Shown: positions 26,018 to 36,676, counted from the stretch's first letter. The stretch: DNA of 64,000 nucleotides from Sarocladium kiliense (GCA_030734395.1 JAUZTG010000044.1:310001-374000); one strand, 5' to 3'. Numbers and translations are program-made. Notes: a model not told the origin generated them from the sequence alone.

Positions 26018-26810
26018 GGTGCTTGAAAAGTCCGTTAGGAATTGATGCTGTTTAGCTGTCTGAGTATATAGGTCCAACACTTCATGGGCTCCAGCTGCTT
26101 TATATGCTATATTGTAGAACCAAAAATCCGCACCGTAGATCTGGAGTTTCACTTGCATGAAGTCGAGCTCAGACAATCGACAGCTCTCGCCTAGACATTG
26201 GATTTCCTTAAAGGGATGCGCGTGCGGACTTCGGCCCCATACAAGTTATGCGGAGTCGGATGGAATCATACCACACCTCAATTCAAAAGCTCCCGTCTCG
26301 AAAACTCGGGCAAAGACAGATGAAAGAGATCTATAGCAAGTGACGATTTATAAGCATTCAAGTCCGCAACAAATTGCATTTCAGGTAAATTGGTAGATCG
26401 GAAGAGACAATGTCAAGGAAGACGTCATGGGGCCGATATAGGGTAGGCTCCGGGCTGTACGCAGATGTGAAAGATTTGAAGACAAGCTGTTACAAATCTG
26501 GAGGCGTGCATGTGAATTATTTTGTCAATCGGCTCCAATACATGGGTGACATTGGCATTGAGAGGGGCCAATTGACAACTAAGTCGCTGACCTGCGCAAA
26601 CTGTCCAAAATCCGGGGTTGAGTTCAATGACGTCAAATACCGGAGGTGACTCCCGGAGGTCCATCTCGATGATGCTACTCTGCTGGCGTGATCTTCCTAC
26701 CTCGACCTTTTCTAACGAATCTCTTCTTGAAGCTTTATTCAATCTCAAAGGAGCCCCAAAACACACCGACCAACTCCAATTACTACAGAGGAATAGAATA
26801 AGCTGCAAAC
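26018..26810. other. Divergent promoter region, about 790 bp
   Basis: Lies between the start of the extended SDR (minus) and that of the small mitochondrial protein (plus). I see no gene. It contains AGATCGGAAGAG at 26395-26406, which equals the first 12 bases of the Illumina adapter but breaks at base 13. Confidence 0.5.
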
Positions 26811-27230
26811 ATGTCAGCTTTACGCTCTCTCTTCCGCCCAGCGGCATCCCTCCCGCTCCGCCGCCCCTACACAACCACAACCGCCCTCCGCCGCCCCTAC
26901 AAAGACGACCAAGACCGCGAATCCCTCAGCCCGCGCTCAACGGAAAACACAAAAACCGGCAGCGACCAAGAAGTCGCAGGCGCAGACCCGGACGCAGCCT
27001 TCAACCCCAACAAAACGTCCCCAGAGGAGGCGACGAAAGCGGCAGACGATGGAGCCAAGGGGAACGCCTTGGAGGGCAGTGGTGCGAACCAGGAATTGAG
27101 TAAGCCGAGAGGAGATGAGAAGAGTCAGAATGATATTGGACCGGGGGAGGAGGTGCAGAAGGGGGGAAAGAGTACGGGACATAGCGCACAGAAGAAGGGA
27201 GCACCGCAGAAGGCTCAGAAGGGAACTTGA
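26811..27230 (+). CDS. Small mitochondrial-type protein, 139 aa
   Basis: A single exon opens with an ATG in a good context (GCAAACATGTC). The N-terminus MSALRSLFRPAASLPLRRPY is Arg-rich, free of acidic residues and amphipathic, as expected of a mitochondrial presequence. The next roughly 100 residues are hydrophilic, Gly/Lys/Glu/Asn-rich and lack secondary-structure signals, with an RESLSPRSTENTKTGSDQEV motif that I recall from similar short proteins across Pezizomycotina. No enzyme motif is present. It probably corresponds to a conserved, intrinsically disordered matrix protein of unknown role; the resemblance to LEA-like hydrophilins is only compositional. Confidence 0.8.
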   Translation: MSALRSLFRPAASLPLRRPYTTTTALRRPYKDDQDRESLSPRSTENTKTGSDQEVAGADPDAAFNPNKTSPEEATKAADDGAKGNALEGSGANQELSKPRGDEKSQNDIGPGEEVQKGGKSTGHSAQKKGAPQKAQKGT

Positions 27231-27732
27231 GTTGAGGAGGAGTAGATGTATTGATTGTATGATCTTCGGCTTTTGTTAGTCTCGTAGAGGGGAATCTGCA
27301 TAAGAATTGATAGCTAGTGTTGTGTACAAGCTTTGGAAAGCATGGGTGATGCTGGGTGTGAGCTTGGGACGGGACTACGGGGCTTCAATCGGACATTTAA
27401 AGCCCCGTGTAAGGAGGTCTACCAAGCGAAGCCATTCTATCGAAACTGTTGCCGAGATGTCCGTTACTGTATACTTTTGATCACTTTGTCTAGAATATTG
27501 CGTGACCACGGCCCTGAGGTCGAGGTGTAGCAGCTCCGGCTCTGTGGGGGCAGGTCTTCCCGATGATGTAGCTCCAAGATTGGCGCACTTCGGACAAAGG
27601 TCAACCCTGACATAAAGTATCCCTCTCATCTCTCACCGACTCCGTGTGCAAATATTTGGACGAGAGCTACAGCGTAGCCTACGTTATCCTCTTTCAGACC
27701 GAAATAATTGCGACACTGATTGTCTTGACAAC
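27231..27732. other. Intergenic, about 500 bp
   Basis: Holds the 3' end of the small mitochondrial gene and the promoter of the SMP-30 gene. No further gene is seen. Confidence 0.5.
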
Positions 27733-28943
27733 ATGCGCACCTACGAGGTAAACGAGGTATGTGAGCGTCATCGCACACAGGTGTAGATTACCTGCAGTCA
27801 TAGGAGGCATACTGACATTCTCTTAGCCATACCTCGACCAGAGCTTCGGGCTCGCAGAAGGCCCGTTCTGGGAGAAGGAGGAAAATGTGCTTCGCTTCAC
27901 CGACATTGTCAATCACAAGGTTTATCGGGTCAAACTCGCCGATGGTCCCTCTTCGCTACATACGCTAAGTTATGATCACTCCATCTCGTAAGATATGAAC
28001 CCCATTCCCCCTGTTCTCAGATGAAGATAGCGACGATGATGTATTCGCTGACGAGAATGTGAAGCTTCACCGGTGAGTTGGCAGATGATAGCGAAAGCTT
28101 CATATATGGCGGAAAATATGGCGTAGGCGTGGCGCTTAAGAATGGCGGGACGCCTAAGCCGTTGAAACGGTTTTGGTCCGAGGAAGAGGAGAAAGATGGG
28201 AAGACGAAGAAGATGAGGGCCAACGATGGAGCGGTGGACAGTAAGGGACGGTTCTGGGTCAGTGCCGTCTGCGATCCGGAGGTCACATCGTTTGCGCCCG
28301 AAGGTGACTTTGCCACTTCACCGTGAGAGAGAAGCGTAGGAACTAACCTAAACACTTCGGTCGTAGCCGTACTATTCAGACTTGATCCCGACGGCGGTTT
28401 CCACCGCATGGAGGAGGGCATGACAATCCCGAATGGGATGAGCTGGTCGCTGGATGATAAAATCATGTACCTAGCCGACACGAAGGACCGTAACATCTAC
28501 AAGTACGATTTTGACGCCGAGACGGGAGCTATCTCGAATAAGAGGGTTTTCTTCCAGACTGAGGAGGGCACGGGACCGGACGGACATGCGATGGATACAG
28601 AAGGCAACATCTGGACTGCTGTCTGGGGTGCGTGGAAGGTTGTGAGGATCTCTCCTGAGGGTGAGGTCACGGCCGAAGTGAAGCTGCCAACGAGATGCAT
28701 TACGGTAAGTCAAGTGCTGTCTTCTGCTGACATACTCCAGAGCGTCACCCCATCATAGCCTTTCGCTGATCATCTGTTGTCTAGGCTGTGGCGCTTGCTG
28801 GGGAGGACTTGTACATCACGAGCGAGAAGGACCCAGAACCAGAAAAATACCCCGAGTCTGTGAAGTGCCAGGGCCATGTCTTCAAGTGTCATGTTGGAGT
28901 TGCAGGGAAGCCGTCTCACAAAGCTATTGTCAGGGTTGACTGA
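27733..28943 (+). CDS. SMP-30/gluconolactonase/LRE-like protein, 306 aa
   Basis: Five exons (27733-27756, 27827-27987, 28065-28303, 28367-28704, 28785-28943) give 306 residues, standard for the family. Introns are 70, 77, 63 and 80 bp. The six-bladed propeller's divalent-metal and substrate residues are present: Glu19 in LAEGPFW, Asn115 in ANDGAVDSKGRFW, Asn164 in IPNGMSW and Asp213 in PDGHAMD. Family members hydrolyse aldonolactones (for example glucono-1,5-lactone or xylonolactone) to aldonic acids in the cytosol; the exact substrate is inference. The second and third splice junctions were chosen by frame and by homology to related propellers. The third donor (GTGACT) is weak, with a good CTAAC branch site downstream. 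The product would complement the sugar dehydrogenases found 20 to 27 kb downstream, although it is not adjacent to them. Confidence 0.88.
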
Positions 28944-29331
28944 GTCTGCTGGTTCGTAGAGTGGCTCGCAGGGAGACCATAACGCACTTGTCATTGCTCA
29001 CGACATGATGGGCTCAATTGAAGCTAGAGCCACCCTTCATTTATGTGAACTTTAGAAATGAATTTATAAAACGGTTGTCAGGTTCGTATTTGTTTGGCAT
29101 ATCGTAAAAGAGCCATTTCTCTGGGCGATTGCACCTATTCGCGCTTAGGGTTAGTAATCGCGAGAGATATAAAAGTCCTGGTCATAAACAGCTCACATCC
29201 ATCAACCCTCCGCATACTCACCTTCTCTCACTCCGGATTCACACTATTAGGACTGTTTTCAAATCGATCCAATCTGTGAAAGAGCAACTACGCCGATCTA
29301 GACAACGCGACCACAAGACACAACCGCCAAG
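28944..29331. other. Promoter and 5' leader of the YkoF-like gene
   Basis: About 390 bp containing a TATAAAAG box at 29168-29175, 157 bp upstream of the next ATG. No gene is seen. Confidence 0.6.
29168..29175 (+). promoter_or_regulatory. TATA box candidate (TATAAAAG)
   Basis: A consensus TATA element on the plus strand, about 157 bp upstream of the YkoF-like start codon. Placement fits a core promoter with a leader of about 120 nt, which is inferred. Confidence 0.55.
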
Positions 29332-29946
29332 ATGTTCTCCGGCGCACAGATTTCACTCTACCCCATGGCCGACGACTTCGTCAAGATCATCCTCGGCAGC
29401 CTCTCCGCCCTAGACCCCTACCGCGAGCGCTTCCGCATTGAAACCGACGACCTCTCCACCCTCATCGTTGGTCCCCCCGATGACCTCTTCCCCGCCATGC
29501 GCGATCTCCACGTCGCCGCCTCCCGCAACAACATTCACTGCGTCCTCCACGCCACCATCTCCCGCGGCTGCCCCGGCGAACCCTCCAGCTCCATCTGCAC
29601 GCCCATCGTAGGCCGAGAGCACGGGACGCCCATCCCAGAGCGGATCGAGGAGGCGTTGAAGAATGTTGCTGGGGCGCCGAAGATGGGACAGGTTGTGGCT
29701 GCGCAGTTCTCGCTCTACCCGCTGGGATCGGGCCATCACATGGATGAGATCTATGGGTGTATTGACTTCTTGAAGAAGTCGGGGTGTTTTGGCAAGGCGA
29801 AGAACTTTTGCACTACGTTGAGGGGGGATGCCGGGCTGGTGTTTGCGACGTTGGGAGAGGCGTTTTTGAGGTTTGGATCGCCGGCGGGACATTTGGCGAT
29901 TGATCTGACGGTTTCGGCGAACAGCCCAAGCAAGGCAGAGGCTTGA
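29332..29946 (+). CDS. YkoF-like thiamine/hydroxymethylpyrimidine-binding family protein, 204 aa
   Basis: An intronless frame starts at ATG in the context CGCCAAGATG and encodes 204 residues. The protein is an internal duplication: QISLYPMADDFVKIILGSL near residue 6 is echoed by QFSLYPLGSGHHMDEIYGCI near 125. This two-fold ACT/ferredoxin-like arrangement is the layout of Bacillus YkoF, a tandem-domain thiamine/HMP-binding protein. GDAGLVFATLGEAFLRFG closes the second half. There is no signal peptide, so it is probably cytosolic. Its ligand is inferred to be a thiamine or pyrimidine precursor. The family is mostly bacterial, so acquisition by transfer is possible; the absence of introns fits but does not prove it. 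No thiamine pathway gene is nearby. Confidence 0.72.
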   Translation: MFSGAQISLYPMADDFVKIILGSLSALDPYRERFRIETDDLSTLIVGPPDDLFPAMRDLHVAASRNNIHCVLHATISRGCPGEPSSSICTPIVGREHGTPIPERIEEALKNVAGAPKMGQVVAAQFSLYPLGSGHHMDEIYGCIDFLKKSGCFGKAKNFCTTLRGDAGLVFATLGEAFLRFGSPAGHLAIDLTVSANSPSKAEA

Positions 29947-30753
29947 AAAGATGTGAACGGAGATTGTGTGTAAGAAGTGCGCATGAGGTAGGGCGTTGAT
30001 GAGGAAAGTATGGTTGATTACAGCCCTGGTTATACAGCTACTCAGCTGCATCAAGGTGATGGAGAAGATGTTGAGGATCTCGGCAAGAGCATAAACCTGC
30101 AGACTAGATTTCAAGAAAAATGGAAAATTCACTGAGAGAGATAAATGAAAGCGCTCAATCTCTCAAACATTTGAATATTAGATGTCATGAGTAATATGTT
30201 GAGATGAAGCTCGGTAGAATCAGAGTCAACTCTGCCAGGAATGGACACTACCAAGTCAAGCGGTCTTACAAGATGCTCATCCGGTTTGACCTGTGCTCTT
30301 CCGATCTAACAATTCTCCGCCTACAGACACCGTGCCCAAGCACAACGCCAGCATTTGCTGAAGAAAGCCGAAGAGCCAACAGAGACCAACTCTCACGATG
30401 CTCCTCCACAAACCATCCCCATAAGTCTTCCCCCCACCAAACAACAAACAGACTTTGTCCCCCGAACCGCGCCAGTAGAATCGCGAATCCTTAGCTCTGT
30501 GCCCCCGAGCCGCGGGGTGGACCAAACCCACTGAGGGAGCGATGCCGGCGTCTCGCTCCCCGCTCGCGACTATGGAGGGGCATATAGTGGCGTCGGGGAG
30601 CCTCATTGGGGTTGTAGCCACGATACATCTCTGCTTTATTCTTTTTCACAGCTGTTACACTCAGGATACTCATTATACCAAGAGTAATCGATCTTCACAA
30701 GGAAACATCACATCCGATTACGAACGTAATTTGAATCTCACATATCAGCAGCC
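29947..30753. other. Intergenic, about 800 bp, containing an adapter-like sequence
   Basis: Lies between the YkoF-like gene and the SDR. No gene is seen. The 16 bases at 30292-30307 exactly match the end of an Illumina adapter, so the two halves of this interval may not be contiguous in the genome. Confidence 0.6.
30292..30307 (+). other. Illumina adapter 3' end (16-base exact match)
   Basis: The plus strand reads TGTGCTCTTCCGATCT, the 3' end of the standard read-2 adapter/primer. The three bases GAC further upstream also match, with one mismatch (C for G) between. A chance 16-mer match in 64 kb is of order 1 in 100,000. This is most likely untrimmed adapter incorporated during assembly, not biology. 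Confidence 0.8.
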
Positions 30754-31727
30754 ATGGCGTTGGCAAGACCATATGAGGGCAAGCTCGGTATCGTCACTGG
30801 AGGATCAAGAGGTAAACACCTCTCACCAAATATCTTTCATTTCTCATATACTGACAATCTTATCCAGGCATCGGAGCTGCGGTCGCTGCCCGGCTGGCCG
30901 CAAAAGGCTGCAACCTCCTCCTGGTCTACACCTCCGACAGCTCCCGCCAGCCAGCCGAAGCCATATGCACCGAGTTCAAGTCCAACCACAACGTCCAGAT
31001 GGGCCTCGTCCAGGCCGACCTTTCAGATCCCAGCAACACGACGTCCAAGATCGTCGATGCAGCCAAAGACTTCCATAGCTCGTGGGGCCCTAAAGGCGCA
31101 GAGCTGAAGGTCGACATCCTCATCAACTGTGCTGGCGTCTCATCAAACCAGTTCCTCAACGATGAGCGTCACGGCCCAATCGTCGAGCAGGAGTTCTACC
31201 GCGTATACAACGTCAATGTCCTAGCTCCTATGCTCCTCACTCAAGCTCTCCAGCCCTTCCTCCCTACCGATCGTTCCGGCCGCATCGTCAACGTCTCCAG
31301 CGTCTCCTCCTCCATCGGCTACCACGGTCAAACCGTCTACGCCGGCTCCAAAGCCGCCCTCGAAGCCATGACCCGCACCTGGTCCCGCGAGCTCAACTCC
31401 CGCGCCACCGTCAACGCCGTGAACCCTGGTCCTGCCTGGGGAGACATGTACGCCGAGGTCGGGGAGTCGTTCTGGAAGATCAATCAGCCGTATGTCGATG
31501 CTGCACCTTTGGCTGAGTATAATGGAGAGGAGGCGGTTCTGAGGGAGGTCGGGGAGGGGGATAGGGAGAGGTTTGATCGGTTGGTGACGGAGAAGATGGG
31601 CGGGAGGAGACCGGCCTTTACAAAGGAGATTGCGGGGACGATTGAGATGTTGTGCACAGAGGAGGCGGGTTGGACCACGGGCAGCGTGGTTTGTGCCAAT
31701 GGAGGTATGAAGATGGGTATTGCTTAG
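30754..31727 (+). CDS. Short-chain dehydrogenase/reductase, FabG-like, 305 aa
   Basis: Two exons (30754-30811, 30868-31727; 56-bp intron) encode 305 residues. The intron splits the coenzyme loop: TGGSRG is in exon 1 and GIGAA in exon 2, giving the classical TGxxxGxG at residues 15-22. The NCAG motif follows, then a catalytic Ser near 164 and Tyr177-x3-Lys181 (YAGSK). These are the hallmarks of classical SDRs, which reduce or oxidise carbonyl/alcohol groups with NAD(P)H. The closest named relatives are 3-oxoacyl-ACP reductase-like enzymes, but fungal members are often secondary-metabolite or polyol enzymes, so the substrate is open. No targeting signal is seen. The adapter-like sequence lies about 450 bp upstream of the start. 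Confidence 0.9.
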
Positions 31728-31956
31728 ACGAAGTAAACTCGTATCAATGGTATCAGGGTGCTAATATGTCACTTCATGTTCCCATGGACAGGCCCAACGG
31801 GCCTGTTACGTGCACTTGATCTCACTGAGCACTGTGCAACCAGGCCCTGCGGTTGTTATCATCTGCAGACCTTGAGATCCAAACCAAACGCCTTGACCCA
31901 AGTATGTCATGTCATCCATTGACAGATGCGTACACTGTATGCTACAGAGCCTATAC

Positions 31957-33830
31957 TCAAGGCTCGAAAATCCCCATATGGCCACCGCACAGCTCTTTGT
32001 ATGTGATGAACCCCTCCTGCCCATAGTCAGTAAAGACGCCGCCCAGCTCCTCCTCCGCCTGCTCTGACGAAGGGTACGTCTTCTTATACACCCATTTCCG
32101 CCCATCAATGAGCTTCTCTGTGATGGGCTCATCCGCTTGAATCGTTCGTACTGCAGCCCTCATGAGTGGCTCAATAAGCGGATGGAACCAGTATGTCTTG
32201 AAGTCCCTGATCAGCACCTTCTTGCTACACGTCGCGTGATAAAAGCCGAAGATGGTCTTGGTGATGACGTTGGTATCGAGCTCCAAGCTGCTGATCCAGG
32301 CGCGTGCAGAGGTAGTAGGTTGATCGTCTCCTAGACTATCGAATACACGACGGAATGCCTTGTAGACGTTGGCGGGCATCTGGATTTTGTAGGGCTTGAA
32401 GTTCTCGCCGTGCATGATGATATCTTGCTTCATCGTGGCAGAGTTGTCGCTGTTGTTGTATTGCAGCTTGTGCATCCACTTGTGACTGTAGCAACCCGTC
32501 TGGACGAATGCAGACTCGTAGTCGATCGCCAGATGGTATTCCACCACGTCCGTGCTGTGTTTTCCGGACTTTACGAACGTCGCTCGCTTCTCGCCAGCCG
32601 CACCAGTTCCGCTGGGCTCTTCAGATTCGTCAACGTCGTCGACTTCAGCTTGTTCCCCGGTCCCATCTGCCTTTTGAGCCTTATTTGGGGCCTTTGCCGT
32701 CTCGAGATCTGCAGCATCGTCTTTCACCGCGGCCTTGACCTGCTCCGTTCGCGAGATCTCCTGCCTTCCAAAGATCCGAGAGAGATACACCTGATCCGAG
32801 TTTTTATACTTGAACTCGTCATCAAAAGTAGTCTCCATCTCAGCGATTCCCGCATCCACGAACTTGCGTAAGTCTCCAACAGGTCCGATGACAGATCCAG
32901 AGTTGAGGAACTTAGCCTCTCGATAGGTGTAATCCTTGTTGCCAGACTTCGGCCCAAACACGTTCTGAGGCAAGTGCGACCCCGGGATCTTGGAGCACTG
33001 AGCCTCTTCATACAACGGCGGCCAACACATCTTGTCCGCGCCCCAGAACAGTGTCTGCCTCAGCCCTCGCTCATGCGCTTCTTCTACGCTGATGCCGAAC
33101 CTGTCAGCGAGTCTGCGATCCGCATCGGCAGCAACCTCGAAATATCGCTCGATAATGACCTCGACGGGGAGCTGCGCGACGACATCATGGCCGTCGCCGA
33201 AAACTATCAAGTCGTCATCTTCGCCGCCGTTCGGGAGGTCGTCTAGGTAGCGCTTGATCGTGTACAGTTTCGCAAAGTGCGCTGCTGTCGCGTTGTATTT
33301 CCCCTCGCCCTTCCATCCAATGACATACGGGATGGGATATCGGTTGATGAGACCGGATGCGACGACGGCGCAAAACATGTCGTTGGGGCTCGAGGCAGGG
33401 ACAAGGTAGTGCAGCATGGAGGTCTTCACCTCGCTCGAAGGTTGCGCTGCGGGAGGGGGGCTCTCATCCTCGCTGTCTGCAGATTCCTCGTCGATGTTGG
33501 GTATCGCAGGTGTATACTCGGGCTTCTCGTTCGGGATAGGAGCATTTGAATGTGCGTGGTCGGTTGTCCCTGTCGGCTTGTCGACTGTCGGGATAATGGC
33601 AGAGAATGCGTCTTTCGGTGACCACTGATTGACCTGGTTAGCCCTCGTAGCCGATGGCAGTTACGGCAATGACTTACAGAGTCACCCCAGAGATAGAAGC
33701 CCTCAAAGACTAGTAAGATTATGGCAATGCTGAGAGCGACCAAGGCAGGGCGCCGATAAGCGAAGAGCTTCTCTCCCATGGTGCCGAAGCCATCGCGGGC
33801 ACGCGTCTGGTAAGGATGGATGGAGACCAT
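31957..33830 (-). CDS. Type II membrane glycosyltransferase, PLOD-like GT domain, 609 aa
   Basis: Two exons (33830-33678, 33633-31957; 44-bp intron) encode 609 residues. The upstream codon that would lengthen the frame is TTG, so the ATG at 33830 is taken. A short basic cytoplasmic tail is followed by one membrane span (ALVALSIAIILLVFEGFYLW, about residues 28-49) and a Pro/Glu-rich stem, the layout of a Golgi type II enzyme. The luminal part has a GT motif LIVFGDGHDVVAQL (about residues 190-200) resembling the acidic metal-binding site of procollagen galactosyltransferase/PLOD-type GT domains, and a Trp/Cys-rich FWGADKMCWPP. It is interrupted by an acidic, Lys/Glu-rich insert of about 60 residues before a second folded part. 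The reaction is probably transfer of a hexose to protein or glycan. The donor and acceptor are unknown. Confidence 0.8.
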
Positions 33831-35018
33831 GGAGGGCTTGGCGGTGGTCAACGAGGCCGGGAAAGCATGACGGAAACCCAATGAAGGACAATGCAGTGCG
33901 GTGGAAAAAAGAAATGACGCTGAAGAAAACGACGAGAGATGGTGAAGCTGACGAGGACTCCCAGTTGTGCCCCCCTGGCGTAACGCAAAGGGGATGAGGC
34001 GGTTACTAGACTGAAGGTGGCGTTTCTATATCCAGGGCACGCACATGCCCCCTGGTCTAGCACTCCAGTACACATGACGGCGATCTTGTGCCTACCTTAG
34101 CGGAGCACGATGACAACCAACAGCGCCCAAAGTGAGGATCAATTCAATTGAAGAACGATATAATCATGTAGAATATTCATGTGGAATCTAGAAAAACCCG
34201 CCAGTCTCGCGTTCTCACATCGCTCCCACTTCCCAGTGCCGGTAGGCACTACCGTTGGAACCCTTGCGGGGACCCGTCGGGGACCCTTCCAACTCCATCG
34301 GCGGCGCCTGACAGACCTTCTTTCGTGGAGAACACCGCTGGCTCTTCGAAGCACATCGCCAGCCCTAGCAACGTACCTGGGAGCATCCAACGTGTCATGT
34401 AAATTCTCACTCAAACAGAGAACCCGTCACGGAGTTCCTGGGTCAACCAACAGCCGACGAAATAGAAAGTGGAAAGTTTGGTTGTATGTGGCCCTTGCCA
34501 GGGTCCTGGCATACCGTATCATCAACCGTGCCAGCAAGTGTGCGAATAGGCCAGACAAGACCAGGCTCAGGCCTCGATCATCCACCCAACGCCTTTTGCT
34601 CAGGGTAAAGCAGCAACAGCTCAGTCTTCGTACTAAGATCAGATTGGGAAGGTAGGATCTGTCGCGGATGACCATGGAGGTAGCAGTGTTCAGGGTCCTC
34701 ATCAGCTCCAGAAGCACCCACGTCACTGTACAGCAAGCACCCCCACCAACCGCTACATGTCCTTCAGCACCAGTGTAAGGTTCGACGATCATCATCAGCT
34801 CCCACTCCTTAATGCTCGTAGCCACTCGCCTTCGCACTCTCTCCACGTGCTTGAGGACCTTCGGCTTTTCGTCATCGCACAACAAACCAGCTCTCAACCT
34901 CCCGAGGTCTATCGTACTTGTGAAGAATCCCCTTCCGGGACCCTCGACCCCTCCCCCGCAACCCCTCCATCGACACCTAAGCTCCTACGTCCCATCGCAG
35001 CATCATAACAACGCAACC
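33831..35018. other. Divergent promoter region, about 1.2 kb
   Basis: Separates the starts of the glycosyltransferase and the DUF3632 protein. No gene is seen. In-frame codons upstream of 35019 could extend the DUF3632 protein by 69 residues (ATG at 34812), but that segment is Pro/Ser-rich without family similarity. Confidence 0.5.
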
Positions 35019-35887
35019 ATGTCGTCGCGTCCAAAGATCGATGTCTCAGCGCTGGTCAAAGATCCTGACAGTCTCGAGGCCAAAATCGTTGCGATCCTCC
35101 AGCCAGCTCTGGACTCTGATCCCACAGCCCTGACATCGGAGGCTCTCGCTGGAGACATCGACAAGCTCTATCCCGCCGACTATGAGGCTGGGGAAGGTGA
35201 AGGCGACGTCGTCGCAGACATCCTCTGGTCACTTTGGAGCTTCTTGCTGAAGGTCGTCAAGAAGATCCCTGCGGATGATGTGAGGCAGCAGCTCCTAGCT
35301 GATGCACTTGGAAGGCTACAAGGCAAGCAGAGGCAAGATGCCAAGGTTTGGGGTCAGGATTGCAAGATGTGGGGGGACCTGGGTTTGTTGGGTCCTAACA
35401 TGAGAGAGGCATGGGACAGTAAGTGCTCATAAGCGAAGCTTGAGATGAGTGATTTGCTGACCTGATAGTGCGGCCAAACTTCGACAAGGATGATGCCGCG
35501 AAGATAGCAGAATGGACCTCCCTCAACTCATTTGCCGCCCGTCTCCTCGGTAACTCAGTCCAGAACTGGCACAACTTCGCCATCTGGGAGCTTCGTGGCG
35601 CTCTCGAGGAGGAGCCAGGATCGAATGCCGAGCGCGATGGCCAACTGTCGTCCTCAAGCGAATGGATCCTGCATGCCGGCAATGTATTGAAGGCAAAGAA
35701 GGGGATGGACAATCTAGACGACATGGAGAAAAGGATGCTCAAGGGCGGAAGCAAATTCCAGGGTGAGACAGGGCTCAATGACGAGCGATGGGAATTCTGG
35801 AGGGATAGATTTAGGGAGCTGGGAGGGCAAGTTGAAGACGAGGCGTTGAAGGCGAAGATCGACAAGGTGGTGAAGCAGATGGGTTGA
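35019..35887 (+). CDS. DUF3632 family protein, 272 aa
   Basis: Two exons (35019-35418, 35469-35887; 50-bp intron) encode 272 residues. The start ATG at 35019 has a good context (CGCAACCATGTC) and gives MSSRPKIDVSALVKD, similar to family N-termini. The helical protein has no signal peptide or membrane segment. It ends with the pattern typical of the fungal-specific DUF3632 family (RWEFWRDRFRELGGQVED). These proteins are common and multicopy in filamentous ascomycetes; none has an assigned activity that I know of. An in-frame ATG at 34812 would add an Arg/Ser-rich stretch that could mimic a mitochondrial presequence, so dual starts are possible. Confidence 0.82.
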
Positions 35888-36015
35888 AAGCTTTGAACGA
35901 ATATGATGATCTGTATTGCAATACTTGGGCTAGATTGCGCGCGCAGGATCGCGCCTGAATGCATAGAACCTCTTGAAATGCCAACACCTGAACGCCATGC
36001 ACCCAACCGTTCTTC

Positions 36016-36676
36016 CTATGCGTACATCATGTCACCGTCGCTCTCCTCGTCATCCTCCTCAACTACAGGAACTTCCTTCTTCTTCCCCATCTCCTGTCGA
36101 CACATAGGACACGTGCCCTTACTCCTCAACCAGGGTCCAACACACTCCAAATCAAACTGATGCGCACCCTTACACGGCAACTCCACCACTAAGCAGTACT
36201 CGTCCTCCAAATACGGCACCTTGCAGATGGCGCAGTCATCGTCCTTCCCCAGCTTCTTCCTGTCCACCCTATCCAGCGCATCCACAAACTCCTGCGACAC
36301 ACCCTGCAATCTTGCTGGTGGGTCGTGAATATCTGCCTCGAGCGAGGTGATCAGCTGTTCGAGGAAGTCGCGGTTCCCGGCGTCCGGGGAGGTGGCGTGC
36401 AGGGTCTGCAGCTGGTCTTGGAGGAGGCGGAAGAGGGCGGCGGTGTCGACGGGGGTTGGGGTCGCGTGGGCATTGTGATGTGGCTCGGCAGATGTGCTGG
36501 AGGGTTCGGCGATTTGGGAGAGGAGGTTGAAGAAGGAGGCCATGTCAACGCGGCGGCCGCGCCGGGGCTCCGTGAACTTGATGTTGTGTTCGACTGGGAG
36601 AGATGGTTAGCTTTTGCGGTCTTGGGAGACCAGGTTTGGTAGGGCTGGGCAGCTCACTCTCATATTGGGTCGCCAT
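36016..36676 (-). CDS. RING-finger protein, probable E3 ubiquitin ligase, 198 aa
   Basis: Two exons (36676-36658, 36593-36016; 64-bp intron) give 198 residues. The tiny 19-nt first exon encodes MATQYE, and the splice restores IEHNIKFTEPRRGRRVD ahead of the internal Met. The RING lies near the C-terminus: Cys127-x2-Cys130, Cys147-x3-His151-x2-Asp154-x2-Cys157, then Cys168-x2-Cys171. The fifth ligand position, usually His or Cys, is Asp. I recall the same LPC-x3-HxFDLEC pattern in other fungal RING proteins, so it is probably a family feature. The last 20 residues are acidic (EEDDEESDGDMM). It presumably recruits an E2 and ubiquitinates unknown targets in the cytosol or nucleus. It converges with the DUF3632 gene, 128 bp apart. 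Confidence 0.88.

Noticed and set aside
33831..33881. N-terminal extension of the glycosyltransferase
   Set aside because: The extension would start with TTG, not ATG, and has no supporting feature.
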